DNA of 63,301 nucleotides from Paraburkholderia phosphatilytica. GTDB taxonomy: Bacteria > Pseudomonadota > Gammaproteobacteria > Burkholderiales > Burkholderiaceae. Made by a program: the position numbers and the translations under genes. Within the stretch, counting starts at the first letter, position 1. The number at the start of each line of letters is the position of its first letter. The stretch spans positions 1 to 63,301 of the forward strand of contig NZ_QQOA01000041.1 in the NCBI RefSeq assembly GCF_003443895.1. The letters are read 5' to 3'. Positions 1 through 9,378 of this stretch are shown here, in pieces. The notes beneath the pieces were generated by a model. The model was given only the letters and a program-made list of their open reading frames with translations, had not been told where the DNA came from and searched no databases.

Positions 1-93
1 CACCGCGATGATGCGGTCTTCGCCGCGCTCGTTGAGCGCCTTGACGATGTTGCTGCCGATAAAGCCGGCCGCGCCGGTGACGATGAGGGTCAT
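1..93 (-). CDS. hldD: ADP-L-glycero-D-manno-heptose 6-epimerase, N-terminal 31 residues only
   Basis: Only the first 31 codons are in the window; the rest lies beyond its left edge. The visible N terminus is a Rossmann nucleotide-binding start, with TGAAGFIGSNIV at residues 6-17, as in the NADP-dependent epimerases that convert ADP-D-glycero- to ADP-L-glycero-manno-heptose for the LPS inner core. The ATG overlaps the TGA of hldA in an ATGA junction, so the two are translationally coupled. The fragment alone would fit any extended SDR sugar enzyme; the assignment to HldD rests on the hldA neighbour. Confidence 0.85.
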   Translation of the reverse strand, partial: MTLIVTGAAGFIGSNIVKALNERGEDRIIAV

Positions 94-1136
94 GGTTGGG
101 TCTCCAGTACTCCGCGTCGCTCGCCCAAGGGCGTGTCGGGGAAGAGTTCGTCGAATTCGACCGTCGCCGTGCCAAGTTTGCCGACCACGATACCGGCCGC
201 ACGGTTCGCGATCGCAACAGCGTCGGCGAGCGATGCGCCCCCGCCTAGCATCGCAGCGAGCGTCCCGATGACCGTGTCTCCCGCGCCGGAAACATCATAC
301 ACTTCGCGCGCGAGCGCCGATTCGTGCAGGGCGCCGGCATCCGTGAAGAGCGTCATGCCCTCTTCGGAGCGCGTCAGCAGCAGCGCGTGAAGGTCGAGCT
401 CCGCACGCACACGCGCGACGCGCGCGTGCAGGTCCTCCTCCGATTTCCATTGCCCGACCACCTGCCGCAATTCGGCGCGGTTGGGCGTCATCAGCGTCGC
501 GCCGCGATAGCGCTCCCAGTCGTCGCCCTTCGGGTCGATCAGCACCGACTTGCCCGCCGCGCGCGCCGCCGCGATCATCTTCGTCACGTGCGTCAGGCCG
601 CCTTTTGCGTAATCCGAAAACAGCACGACGTCGTACGCCGGCAGCAGATCGTCGAAACGCGCGAGGCCGGCCAGCAGCACCTCATGGGCCGGCGCGTCTT
701 CGAAGTCAACGCGCAGCAACTGCTGCTGGCGCGACAGCACACGCAGCTTGATCGTCGTGGGCAGCGACGGATCGCGCACCAGATGCGGCTGCACGCGACT
801 GTCGTGCAACAGGTCGACGATCCGCTCGCCCGCCTCGTCGGAACCGACTACGCAGAGGAGCCCCGCCTGCGCGTTGAGCGCGGCGATGTTGCGCGCGACG
901 TTCGCGGCGCCGCCGAGCCGGTCTTCCGTGCGTGACACACGCACGACCGGCACCGGCGCTTCCGGCGAAATGCGGTTGGTGTCGCCGAACCAGTAGCGGT
1001 CGAGCATCACGTCGCCGACCACCAGCACGCGCGCAGCGGCAATGCCGGCCGGCGGCAGACATTGGCCTGCCTGCGTAGGCGAACCGTGTTCCCCAATGTC
1101 ATTGCCCCGAATAGAAGTCGTCACTGTCCGATCCAA
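90..1136 (-). CDS. hldA: D-glycero-beta-D-manno-heptose-7-phosphate kinase
   Basis: Phosphorylates D-glycero-D-manno-heptose 7-phosphate at C1 in the cytoplasm, an early step of ADP-heptose synthesis for LPS core. It is a PfkB/ribokinase-fold protein of 348 residues: the N-terminal signature GDVMLDRYWFGDTNRISPEA lies near residues 41-60 and the catalytic anion-hole motif SGAGDT near 283-288. It ends after the kinase domain, so this is the one-domain HldA, not the fused HldE of enterobacteria; an adenylyltransferase (HldC) must be encoded elsewhere. About 35 residues precede the first beta strand, so a shorter start is possible. It starts 17 bp after the large glycosyltransferase gene and overlaps hldD by 4 nt, which places heptose synthesis in the O-antigen export operon. 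Confidence 0.93.
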   Translation of the reverse strand: MDRTVTTSIRGNDIGEHGSPTQAGQCLPPAGIAAARVLVVGDVMLDRYWFGDTNRISPEAPVPVVRVSRTEDRLGGAANVARNIAALNAQAGLLCVVGSDEAGERIVDLLHDSRVQPHLVRDPSLPTTIKLRVLSRQQQLLRVDFEDAPAHEVLLAGLARFDDLLPAYDVVLFSDYAKGGLTHVTKMIAAARAAGKSVLIDPKGDDWERYRGATLMTPNRAELRQVVGQWKSEEDLHARVARVRAELDLHALLLTRSEEGMTLFTDAGALHESALAREVYDVSGAGDTVIGTLAAMLGGGASLADAVAIANRAAGIVVGKLGTATVEFDELFPDTPLGERRGVLETQP

Positions 1137-1153
1137 AGATATCTGGATAAAGC

Positions 1154-4105
1154 CTAGCTCCGCCGTCCAAGACGGCGAACCACCCGCCAGCTCCGCCGCG
1201 CGAGCGGCCGCATGCCCGGCACCCGCAGCATCCGCTCGACGACCGCCTCGACCTTGCGGCCCACGAGCTTGCCCACGGTCGGCATCGTCGCGACCGCGGT
1301 CGTGGCGAGCGTCAGCTGATCAAGCTGGCGAAGACGCTCGACGAGCGTGTCGTACCTGACGGTCCGGCGCGCCGTTTCGAGCACGTCGAACACTTCGCGC
1401 ACCGAACGATCCCAGCCGTCGCGCTCGCCGGCGCCCGCCGGCATCTGCCATTGCATGCCGTTGGCGCGGATATCCGCGATCAGGTCGTCCGTCGTGCAGA
1501 AGAAGTGGATGTTTTCGGCGCCTTCGATCCCGTCCGCGATCTCGCGGTACAGCGCGGAATCGCGCACGTAGATTGGCCGGCGGCGTCCGAGCGCGTGCAG
1601 GATCGGAAATCCGAAGCCCTCGTAGTGGCTCGGAAATACCACCGCCGCGGAGTCGGTGTAGAACTTTTCGAACGCTTCGTCCGACAGACTGCCGGCCTCG
1701 AACGCCTCGACGTTGCCGTAAGGCGACGGCTCGTCACCGTAGCCCGCGGCCACGATGCGCAGGTCGGGGAACGCGGCCGCGATCGCGTCGACCGTCGGCC
1801 GCACGAACTTGTGGCTGAAGTGGTTGCCGATCACGAAGACGTGCGGCTTGACGCCCTCGCTGCGTTCGCGCGGGGAGCCGTACTCGCTCGCGTCGAGCGA
1901 ATGCAGTGATACCTTGCGGATCACCTTCTGGCCGATCTCGAAGCGGCTAGCCATGCGGTCGAGCGTGAAGCGCGAGTTCGTGAACAGCACATCGATGTAG
2001 CGGAACGCGTAATGCCAGATGCTCGGATCGAAGGTCAGCGACAGGTAGCCGCAATCGTACGAGATTGTGTCGAGCATGAAGATGCCGGCAACCGGCGCGC
2101 GCTCGATGACGAGCGACATCGCATCGGCGAAGAACGGCTGACCGACGCGCACGATCGCGGTGACCTTGTTCGACGGATCGTCGATATCGAAACGCGTCAC
2201 ACCCTCGAAACGCGACAGGCCGTGGAAGTCCCACGCCACCCGCCGCATGTACACGGCGATCCGGACGTGCTTCGGCCAGTTGCGCACCGCAGCGTCGAGC
2301 AGCTTGAGGCCGGACTCGAACGTGCCGTTGAAATAGGCACCGAAGCTCGAAAAATCGAACGCGTAGACGAGCTGGCCATTTTTGCCGTCAACGTATTCGA
2401 GCAGCGTCTCCGCGCGAAACTCGGGCGAGTTGAAGTGCGTGTAGATCAGCTGGGGATACTCGGGGTAGCGCGCATGCAGGATCGGTGCGTTCTTCGCCTC
2501 GCGCCCCGCTTTCGCGCGCGCCGACTCGGCGAACGACTGCTCGCCCTGGTGCCAGACGAATGCCCGGTTCGCGAGCACTGCACGGTAGCCGCACCGGTTC
2601 GCGCGCATGATCAGGTCGTTCTCTTCGTTGTAGCCAGTCGCGTAGATCGGATCGAACGCACCCAGCTCGCTGTGGATCGTCCACTTCACCAGCAGGCAGA
2701 ACCCGACCGCCGTCGGCACCAGCGAGTAGCGCGGCAGCGTGGCCGCGTTCTGCACGAACGCCGCGTAGCCGCGCTGCGGGGTCACGTCCTGGTCCAGCAG
2801 TGAATGCGGCAGCGTCGCGAGCGTCGCGTTGTTGCTGCGCGGCGAGACGAAGCCGATCATCGGGTCGAGCCGCCCCACTTCGCGCATCTCGCGCAGCGCG
2901 CCTGGAAACACGATCGTGTCCGAGTTCAGCAGGATCACGTCGGCGCGTGCGGCCTTCGCGCGCGCGAACGCGTGATTGCAGGTGCCGATGAAGCCGAGGT
3001 TCGCCTCGTTGCGGACGACCTCGAACGGAATCGCGGCGTCGCTGAAACGGCAGTCGTCGAGCGCCGACTGCAGCGGAGCGTAGTCTGGGCTGTCGTTGTA
3101 GAAGAAGACTTTCGCGCCCAGTTCGCGCAGCTCCGCGCCGATCGCGTCGAGCGAGCTAAACAGTTGCGCGACAAGCGCTTCCTTCTTGTAGAACGGCACC
3201 ACCACGTGCAGCTCGCGCGCGGGGCAGATCGCGTCGTACGGCGGTACGGGCGTGTCAACCGGCCGGCCGGCTGCCGTCTCGCGCAACGGCGTCCACGGGT
3301 CGCTGCGAGCGACACGGGCCATCGACGACGTATCGGCCACGTCCATCTTCAGCTCGTGCATCCACACGCGCAGATCGTCGTGCGAACCAATCGCGGCGAA
3401 ATCGTGCAGATCGAAGCGGCCGGCGAGTTCGGCCGGCACGAGCACCAGCACCGGATCACGGGTTTCGCCGTAGACGTTGTCCGCGCAGCGGAAATAGTTG
3501 TCCGGATTGAATGCGAATTCGCCGTGGCCGAACACGCTGTAACGCTCGCGCGAGGCGACGGCGAGCCATGCTTCGCCGTGCTGCGCACCTGCGAGATTCA
3601 CGCAGACGACAGGCCGGCAGCGCTGGATGGTCTGGGGTGCGGCATCGAACAGCGTCGTTGCAGTGGTTGTAGCCGCAACCGCTGCCGTTGTGCTCCGCGC
3701 GACATGGACCAGATCGACACGCGGCAACGCCAGCGCCTCGAGCGCGGCGAAGTACGTATCGGCGGATGCCGCTGCCGCGCTCGGGTGAAGCGCCACGTCA
3801 GGCGTCAGCACCACGTCCTGCAGAAAATTGCGCGCGACATTGACGCGCAACGCATCGGCGAGCTCGCTTTGCAGTTCCAGCGCGTGGACCCGGCCCGCGC
3901 CGCCCGCGAAGCGCGCCAGCGCGATCGCGAACGCGCCGACGTCGGCGCCGATATCCGCGATCACGCTGCCAGGTTCGATGAACCGCCGCAGCGCGACCAG
4001 CTGGCGTTCCGCGAACTCACCGTACCTCCGCAGGGACTCCGCCATCGCGCCAGCAGCCGGGCCGGGCGTCTCAAAGAAACCGTACTTGCATTGCACTTGC
4101 GCCAT
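1154..4105 (-). CDS. multidomain glycosyltransferase (methyltransferase-like + GT2 + GT4)
   Basis: A 983-residue protein with three parts. Residues ~40-230 look like a FkbM/SAM-methyltransferase fold (VIADIGADVGAFAIALARF near 48-66). Residues ~298-560 are a GT2 family GT-A domain (start LHVVVPFYKKEALV, acceptor motif LLNSDT). Residues ~753-900 are a GT4 GT-B C-terminal half (HYEGFGFPILHAL, the EX7E-type nucleotide-sugar site). It probably builds or modifies the O-antigen chain at the inner membrane before Wzm/Wzt export. The start chosen gives MAQVQCKYGFF, 16 nt after the wzt stop; an in-frame ATG at 4132 would overlap wzt. The basic C-terminal tail (RRSWRVVRRLGRRS) could bind membrane. Linkages and sugars cannot be read from the sequence. 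Confidence 0.85.
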   Translation of the reverse strand: MAQVQCKYGFFETPGPAAGAMAESLRRYGEFAERQLVALRRFIEPGSVIADIGADVGAFAIALARFAGGAGRVHALELQSELADALRVNVARNFLQDVVLTPDVALHPSAAAASADTYFAALEALALPRVDLVHVARSTTAAVAATTTATTLFDAAPQTIQRCRPVVCVNLAGAQHGEAWLAVASRERYSVFGHGEFAFNPDNYFRCADNVYGETRDPVLVLVPAELAGRFDLHDFAAIGSHDDLRVWMHELKMDVADTSSMARVARSDPWTPLRETAAGRPVDTPVPPYDAICPARELHVVVPFYKKEALVAQLFSSLDAIGAELRELGAKVFFYNDSPDYAPLQSALDDCRFSDAAIPFEVVRNEANLGFIGTCNHAFARAKAARADVILLNSDTIVFPGALREMREVGRLDPMIGFVSPRSNNATLATLPHSLLDQDVTPQRGYAAFVQNAATLPRYSLVPTAVGFCLLVKWTIHSELGAFDPIYATGYNEENDLIMRANRCGYRAVLANRAFVWHQGEQSFAESARAKAGREAKNAPILHARYPEYPQLIYTHFNSPEFRAETLLEYVDGKNGQLVYAFDFSSFGAYFNGTFESGLKLLDAAVRNWPKHVRIAVYMRRVAWDFHGLSRFEGVTRFDIDDPSNKVTAIVRVGQPFFADAMSLVIERAPVAGIFMLDTISYDCGYLSLTFDPSIWHYAFRYIDVLFTNSRFTLDRMASRFEIGQKVIRKVSLHSLDASEYGSPRERSEGVKPHVFVIGNHFSHKFVRPTVDAIAAAFPDLRIVAAGYGDEPSPYGNVEAFEAGSLSDEAFEKFYTDSAAVVFPSHYEGFGFPILHALGRRRPIYVRDSALYREIADGIEGAENIHFFCTTDDLIADIRANGMQWQMPAGAGERDGWDRSVREVFDVLETARRTVRYDTLVERLRQLDQLTLATTAVATMPTVGKLVGRKVEAVVERMLRVPGMRPLARRSWRVVRRLGRRS

Positions 4106-4121
4106 TGGACAGACTTTCAGG

Positions 4122-5480
4122 TCAGGTGACATCGAAGGAAACGGCCAGCGAAGGCGCGCCGAACTTGCCGTGCACGAGGTTGGTGCCAAGCGCGGTCACG
4201 ACGATCACGTCGTGCATCAGATGATGCTGCACGTGGTCGCTGCCGGGACCTTCGGCGAAAGCGACGTCGATCGGATACTCGCCTCGGATCAGCGCGGGGA
4301 AGCGCATCGAAAAGACCGCCTCGACCTCCGTACCGGCGCCGGCGACGATCGCGTGATCGCGCAGATAGCTGTCGGTGCTTTCGGCGATCAGCTTTTGCCC
4401 CTTGTTGTCCTTCAGGACGAAGCCGATGGCCGGATAGGTCATGTTCTTCTTCACGCTCGCGCGGATCACGAGACTGACCGTTTCGTCGGATTGGAACTCG
4501 CTGACCTGATGGCCTTCGGCGTTCTGGAAGAAGGTCGCCGTGATGGTGGCACCGCCGAGGCCAAAGCTTTCCGCGTCGCGCCGGAACGTCGACGCGTGAT
4601 AGCGCACGGCGGGCACCGCATCGACCGCATAGCGGCGCGATTCGGCGGAGCGCGCCGGAGCCGCGCCAGCGGTGGCCGGTGTGTGCGCGGTGTCGTGCGG
4701 CGCGCCGCTTTCACCCAGCTGCTCCGCGGCCTTCTCCGAATAGAGATCGCGCAGATAGATCATCGCGATGTCCTTCGGCGTACCCGACTCATACACGTAC
4801 TGCGAACCCTCGCGGCGCAGCAGGATCGCATTCTCGCAAAGCGCGTTCACGGCGCCCATGTCGTGGCTGACGAAGAGCAGCGTGCCGCCGTTGTCCTTGA
4901 AGTCGAGCAGGAAGCGCATGCACTTCTGCTGGAAAAACGCGTCGCCGACGCTCAGCGCTTCGTCGACGATCAGGATGTCCGCGTCGACGTGCGCAATCAC
5001 CGCGAACGCGAGCCGCACGAACATGCCGCTGGAGTAGGTCTTGACCGGCTGATCGATGTAGTCGCCGATCCCCGAGAATGCCGCGATCGCTTCGTAGCGG
5101 GCGTCCGTCTGCTCACGCGTGAGGCCGTGCAGCGACGCAGACAGGTAAACGTTCTCGCGGCCCGTAAACTCGGGATTGAAGCCCGCGCCCAGTTCGAGCA
5201 GCGCGGCTACCTTGCCGTGCACCTCGATGCTGCCTTCGGTCGGCGTAAGCGTGCCGCAGATCATCTGCAGCAAGGTCGACTTGCCGGCGCCGTTGCGCCC
5301 GATGATCGCGACCGTGGTGCCGCGCTCCACCATGAACGACACGTTGCGCACCGCCCAGAACTCGCGGAAATAGGTGCGTTTGCCGCGAAACAGCATCTGC
5401 AACAGACGGTCCACCGGCCGGTCGTAGATCTGGTAGCACTTGCTCAGATTCTCGATCTTGATGGCGAAATCAGAGGACAT
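4122..5480 (-). CDS. wzt: O-antigen ABC transporter ATP-binding protein with C-terminal carbohydrate-binding domain
   Basis: Energises export of completed O-polysaccharide across the inner membrane with Wzm. The nucleotide-binding domain is in the first ~240 residues: Walker A GRNGAGKST at 61-69, the degenerate signature SSGMFVRLAF typical of Wzt/TagH, and Walker B ILIVDEALSVGD. A proline/alanine-rich linker (~255-290) leads to a beta-rich C-terminal domain (~290-452) of the Wzt C-terminal family, which recognises the capped polysaccharide end. The 452-residue length fits the two-domain Wzt form, which implies chain-terminus-dependent export. The start overlaps the end of wzm by 11 nt. Confidence 0.95.
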   Translation of the reverse strand: MSSDFAIKIENLSKCYQIYDRPVDRLLQMLFRGKRTYFREFWAVRNVSFMVERGTTVAIIGRNGAGKSTLLQMICGTLTPTEGSIEVHGKVAALLELGAGFNPEFTGRENVYLSASLHGLTREQTDARYEAIAAFSGIGDYIDQPVKTYSSGMFVRLAFAVIAHVDADILIVDEALSVGDAFFQQKCMRFLLDFKDNGGTLLFVSHDMGAVNALCENAILLRREGSQYVYESGTPKDIAMIYLRDLYSEKAAEQLGESGAPHDTAHTPATAGAAPARSAESRRYAVDAVPAVRYHASTFRRDAESFGLGGATITATFFQNAEGHQVSEFQSDETVSLVIRASVKKNMTYPAIGFVLKDNKGQKLIAESTDSYLRDHAIVAGAGTEVEAVFSMRFPALIRGEYPIDVAFAEGPGSDHVQHHLMHDVIVVTALGTNLVHGKFGAPSLAVSFDVT

Positions 5481-6288
5481 CGGCGAATCCCTTTCGTGTC
5501 TTCTCGAACCACCAGTAACCGATCCAGAGCGTGACGAGCGACAGTATGAGTATCGGCAGGTAGGCCTGCAGATCGATGCCGCGGTGCCACATCAGCACCC
5601 GGCGTACCTGTTCGATCACGGGTACTAGCGGGTTGAGCCCCGCGATCGGCCGGAAGCGTGCCGGAATCGCGTCCGCGGGATAGAAGATCGGCGTGAGGAA
5701 CATCAGCACCGTCGTGCAGAGCCCCGTGATCTGCGCGGTATCGCGCACGAACACGCCCAGCGCGGAAAAGAACCACGCGATGCCGAGCGACAGGAAGATC
5801 AGCGGGATCAGCGTGACGGGGAACAGCAGCACCGTAAGTGACGGTACGCCGATCGCGATCACGTAAAACAGTAGCCACACGAGGAAGCTGACGAACAGGT
5901 GAAACAGCGCGACCGCCACCGCGACGAACGGCAGGATCTCCAGCGGGAACACCACCCGCTTCACGTAATTCGCGTTCGACAGGATGATGCCTGGCGCCCG
6001 GTTCAGGCATTCGGCGAACATGTTGAAGACGAGCAGTCCCGAAAACAGCACGAGTGCGAACTCCGCACGCGAGCCCGTCCCGCCCGGCCAGCGCGAACGG
6101 AAAATCAGCCCGAACACGAAGGTGTAGACGGCAAGCATCAGGATCGGCTGGAAGATCGACCAGGCAAGCCCGAAAATCGAGCCACGATAGCGGCCCAGCA
6201 CTTCACGGACGGAAAGCGCAACGATCAGCCCGCGGTTCGCGATCAGTGAGCGAAGCATCCGTTGCGGAGACGTTAATAGACGCAGCAT
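5470..6288 (-). CDS. wzm: O-antigen ABC transporter permease
   Basis: Inner-membrane half of the O-antigen exporter, 272 residues, ABC-2 family. The N terminus is amphipathic and basic (LLTSPQRMLRSLIANRG), followed by about six hydrophobic segments, starting with LAWSIFQPILMLAVYTFVFG and ending with ILSLVTLWIGYWWFEKTRKG. The loop with EILPFVAVAVALFHLF is typical of polysaccharide permeases. It lies 70 bp downstream of manC and overlaps wzt. No Wzy/Wzx genes are visible nearby, which agrees with an ABC-dependent O-antigen. Confidence 0.95.
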   Translation of the reverse strand: MLRLLTSPQRMLRSLIANRGLIVALSVREVLGRYRGSIFGLAWSIFQPILMLAVYTFVFGLIFRSRWPGGTGSRAEFALVLFSGLLVFNMFAECLNRAPGIILSNANYVKRVVFPLEILPFVAVAVALFHLFVSFLVWLLFYVIAIGVPSLTVLLFPVTLIPLIFLSLGIAWFFSALGVFVRDTAQITGLCTTVLMFLTPIFYPADAIPARFRPIAGLNPLVPVIEQVRRVLMWHRGIDLQAYLPILILSLVTLWIGYWWFEKTRKGFADVL

Positions 6289-6358
6289 AGTTCTTCAGAA
6301 AGGAGCCGCCGGTTGCGCGGCGGCCCGGCATGCGGACAATGACGCGGGCCGCGGGCAA

Positions 6359-7786
6359 TCAGCGGTCATGCGTACGGCCATAGTTATCTTCGAAGCGCAC
6401 GATGTCGTCTTCCCCCAGATACGATCCGGACTGCACTTCGATCATTTCCAGCGGTACCTTGCCGGGGTTTTCGAGGCGATGCTTCGTGCCGAGCGGAATG
6501 TAGGTCGACTGGTTTTCGGACAGCAGGATGGTGTGTTCGCCGTTCACGACACGCGCCGTGCCCTGCACCACGATCCAGTGTTCGGCGCGATGGTAGTGCA
6601 TCTGCAGCGACAGCGACGCGCCCGGGTTGACGACGATCCGTTTGACCTGGAAACGCTCGCCGCTGTCCACGCCTTCGTAGCTGCCCCACGGACGAAACAC
6701 CTTGCGGTGCAGTTCGGATTCGACGCGCCCGGTGGCGTTGAGCTGATCGACGATCTTCTTGACGTCCTGCGCCCGCTCCTTGTTCGCGACGAGAACCGCA
6801 TCCGCCGTTTCGACGACGACGAGATTGTCAACGCCGAGCACTGCGACCATGCGGGACTCGCTGCGCACGAACGTATTCGTCGCATCATGCACAATCACGT
6901 CGCCCTGGCAGGTGTTGCCCTGCTCGTCGCGCGGACTGATCGCGGCGAGCGCAGTCCACGTGCCGACGTCGCTCCAGCCGAGCCCGGCCGCCGCGACAAC
7001 CACGGCATCGCGGGTGTGCTCCATCACCATGTAGTCGATCGAGTCCGATCGGCACGCGGCGAAGGCGTCGCGGTCGAGGCGCAGGAAGTCGAGGTCTTCC
7101 TTCGCGAGTTCGACGGACTGGGTGACCGGACCGACCACGTCCTGCGCATGCGCCGCGAGTTCGCGCAGATAAGCATCGGCACGGAACAGGAACATCCCGC
7201 TGTTCCAGTAGTAGCCGCCTGCCGCAAGGAAGGTCCTGGCCCGAGCCTCGTCGGGCTTTTCGACGAACGCGCCGACTTCGAAGGCGCTCTCGGCACCGTC
7301 GAGCGCCGCGGCGCGGCGTATGTAGCCGTAGCCGGTATGCGGCTCGGTGGGCTCGATGCCGAACGTGACGAGTTTGCCCGCCGCCGCATGCGGCAACGCG
7401 CGTTCGACGCTCGTGCGGAACAGATCGCCGCTTTCGATCACGTGATCGGCCGGCAGCACCAGCAGCACGGCGTCCGGATCGTCCGCCAGCGCGATAAGCG
7501 CGGCCGCCGCGATGGCCGGACCGGTGTTGCGCGCCGTCGGTTCGAGCACGAGGCGGCCCTGCAGCCCGATCTCGCGCAGCTGCTCGGCGACGAGGAAGCG
7601 TTGCTGCTCATTCGTAATGACCATCGGCGCGGCCGCATCAGCGACGCCGGCGAGCCGCCCCGCCGTCTGCTGCAGCAAGGTCGAATCGCCGTACAGCGAC
7701 AGAAACTGTTTCGGATATCCGCTGCGGGACAGCGGCCACATACGTGTGCCGGAGCCACCGCAAAGAATGACCGGAGTGATCGTCAT
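6359..7786 (-). CDS. manC: mannose-1-phosphate guanylyltransferase / mannose-6-phosphate isomerase
   Basis: Makes GDP-mannose from mannose 1-phosphate and GTP; the C-terminal cupin isomerises fructose 6-phosphate to mannose 6-phosphate. The pyrophosphorylase signature LCGGSGTRMWPLSRSGYPKQ is at residues ~8-27. The type II PMI cupin at the C terminus has LQMHYHRAEHWIVVQGTA, with its metal-binding histidines. The start at 7786 gives 475 residues, the usual family size; an upstream extension in the same frame has no conserved sequence. GDP-mannose may feed mannose directly or, via GMD enzymes not seen here, other deoxysugars in the O-antigen. Confidence 0.95.
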   Translation of the reverse strand: MTITPVILCGGSGTRMWPLSRSGYPKQFLSLYGDSTLLQQTAGRLAGVADAAAPMVITNEQQRFLVAEQLREIGLQGRLVLEPTARNTGPAIAAAALIALADDPDAVLLVLPADHVIESGDLFRTSVERALPHAAAGKLVTFGIEPTEPHTGYGYIRRAAALDGAESAFEVGAFVEKPDEARARTFLAAGGYYWNSGMFLFRADAYLRELAAHAQDVVGPVTQSVELAKEDLDFLRLDRDAFAACRSDSIDYMVMEHTRDAVVVAAAGLGWSDVGTWTALAAISPRDEQGNTCQGDVIVHDATNTFVRSESRMVAVLGVDNLVVVETADAVLVANKERAQDVKKIVDQLNATGRVESELHRKVFRPWGSYEGVDSGERFQVKRIVVNPGASLSLQMHYHRAEHWIVVQGTARVVNGEHTILLSENQSTYIPLGTKHRLENPGKVPLEMIEVQSGSYLGEDDIVRFEDNYGRTHDR

Positions 7787-8020
7787 AGTCGTGACTGAGG
7801 AGCTTGTAAGGGCGTCGCCCGTGAATTGTGGCGGGACGCCGATGGCGGCGAACACGCGATTATCGCATGTACTGCGTGCTCGGCCCGCCACCATCGTTGT
7901 TGCGCCGTGACACCGCACCTCAGCCGGGGCGATCCGCACTTGACCCTGCATCGATCCCGGATCATGCCTCGGTCAATCCTGTAACATCCAGCGACGCTGC
8001 CGCAGCAGGACACTCAGCGT

Positions 8021-8375
8021 CCGCCATGCGCAACCGCAACGCCGCTTTTCAATCCAGCGCGCGCACGCCAAAAACATTCGCGAGCCTGTCGTTCGAAATC
8101 CGCGAACTAGCTGGCCGCTTCGCTGGCGTCGGATACGCCAAAGCCAGAATCGGCTTGACGACGGGCTTCTTCGCCAGATCGGCCAGTTCGAAAATCGCCT
8201 CGGCAAAGCCGTGCCACGACGTCGCGCCACCCGCCGTCATGCCCCCCCCCCGAACGCTGCGCCCACTACCCGGTGTGATCCGCCACCGCGTTCGCCTGCG
8301 CTAGCACGTCCGCGGTCAGCGTCGCGATCGTGTTCGACCAGGTCGGCGCACCGATCTGGTCGACAACCGTTCGTG
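8021..8375 (-). pseudogene. broken duplicate of the rfbD (rmlD) 3' end
   Basis: This stretch aligns over its length with the 3' ~360 bp of the intact rfbD at 9379-9745. Both encode TSWHGFAEAIFEL, the lysine/proline segment KKPVVKPI and the C-terminal motif RISND-LA-VFGVRA. It is broken: the Trp codon after VFGVRALD has become TGA (8049-8051), a run of nine C residues at ~8241-8249 and nearby indels shift the frame, and everything upstream is missing. Roughly one base in five differs from the intact gene by eye, so it came from a diverged copy or an old duplication. With the intact copy it brackets the plus-strand glycosyltransferase. Confidence 0.88.
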
Positions 8376-8426
8376 CGTTATTGACCCGCGCTCGTCCATT
8401 CGATTACGCTCAGCTTCGTTCCACTT

Positions 8427-9344
8427 TTGCCGGCCTTCATTTTGTCTTCTCGCTCCGCTGCCGTTGTCGTCACTTACGAACCCGACCTGGAGTCGTTGCT
8501 GCGCCTGACCGCTCAACTGTCCAACCAGGCACAGATGCTCTTCATCGTCGACAACGCGTCGTCCAACGCAGCACACTGGGTGGCGCAGGTGGAAAAAGAC
8601 ACGTGCCGGGTCATTCACCTGACGGTTAACATGGGCATAGCCCACGCACTCAACGTCGGCTTCCAGGCCGCGCATGCGCTGCCGCAGGTCGAGTTCTGCG
8701 CTATCTTCGATCAGGACAGCGATCTGAGCGCAGACCTGATCGACCGCCTCGAAGGCTATCAGGATCAGCTACGTAAGCGAGGCCCTGTGGCTCAGATCGG
8801 ACCGTATTTTTACGAGCACAACCGCGAGCAGTTTCTCCCGTTCATCGAATTCAAGCGCGGCGTTCCGCGCCGAAAGTACGACGCAGGTGGTGGCACCTGG
8901 ACAACAGCCGACTATCTGATTTCATCTGGCTCTCTCATCTCGATCGACGCAATCCGCGCAATCGGCGACCTCGACGAAACGCTGTTCATTGACTACGTCG
9001 ATATCGAATGGGGGCTGCGTGCGAAGGCGAAAGGCTATCAGAGCTACGGCGCGTATGACGTGCGCATGGACCATCGCATCGGTGACGCGGCACTCGATGT
9101 AGCCGGCGTGAAGCTGGCGATGCACAAGCCGCTGCGCCGCTACTACTACTACCGGAACGCCCTGTTGCTGTGCCGTCGTCCTTATATTCCCCTGATGTGG
9201 AAAATCAACGAGTGCGTCAGGCTCGGCGCCAAGTTCTTCATCTTCGGTGCGTTGTCGCCCCGTCGGCGCGCCGATCTATCGATGATGATCCAGGGAATAA
9301 AGGACGGCCTGCGAGGCGTGTCGGGCAAGTTCGATCACCACTGA
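8427..9344 (+). CDS. GT2 glycosyltransferase, probable rhamnosyltransferase
   Basis: A 305-residue cytoplasmic GT-A protein, the only plus-strand gene in the polysaccharide locus. The N-terminal nucleotide-sugar fold starts AAVVVTYEPDLESLLRLTAQ, the DXD metal/nucleotide motif is FDQDSDLS near residue 96, and the acceptor-side motif TLFIDYVDIEWGLRAKAKG is characteristic of the RfbF/RhlC-type rhamnosyltransferases. The C terminus has YYYYRNALLLCRRPYIPL, typical of the same group. Its donor would be the dTDP-L-rhamnose made by the neighbouring rfbBACD genes. The start codon appears to be TTG (8427) and overlaps no other gene. Its opposite orientation and the rfbD repeats on each side suggest acquisition as a cassette. 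Confidence 0.85.
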   Translation: MPAFILSSRSAAVVVTYEPDLESLLRLTAQLSNQAQMLFIVDNASSNAAHWVAQVEKDTCRVIHLTVNMGIAHALNVGFQAAHALPQVEFCAIFDQDSDLSADLIDRLEGYQDQLRKRGPVAQIGPYFYEHNREQFLPFIEFKRGVPRRKYDAGGGTWTTADYLISSGSLISIDAIRAIGDLDETLFIDYVDIEWGLRAKAKGYQSYGAYDVRMDHRIGDAALDVAGVKLAMHKPLRRYYYYRNALLLCRRPYIPLMWKINECVRLGAKFFIFGALSPRRRADLSMMIQGIKDGLRGVSGKFDHH

Positions 9345-9378
9345 CTTCGCGGTCGACCGCCCTCGCCGGCGCCGGCGC

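Noticed and set aside
3828..5534. 568-codon plus-strand ORF
   Set aside because: It is antisense to wzt and the glycosyltransferase gene, with arginine-rich low-information sequence typical of a shadow frame in GC-rich DNA.
8241..8249. Run of nine C residues as a phase-variation tract
   Set aside because: It lies in the dead rfbD copy and not in an intact gene, so slippage there would not switch a product.
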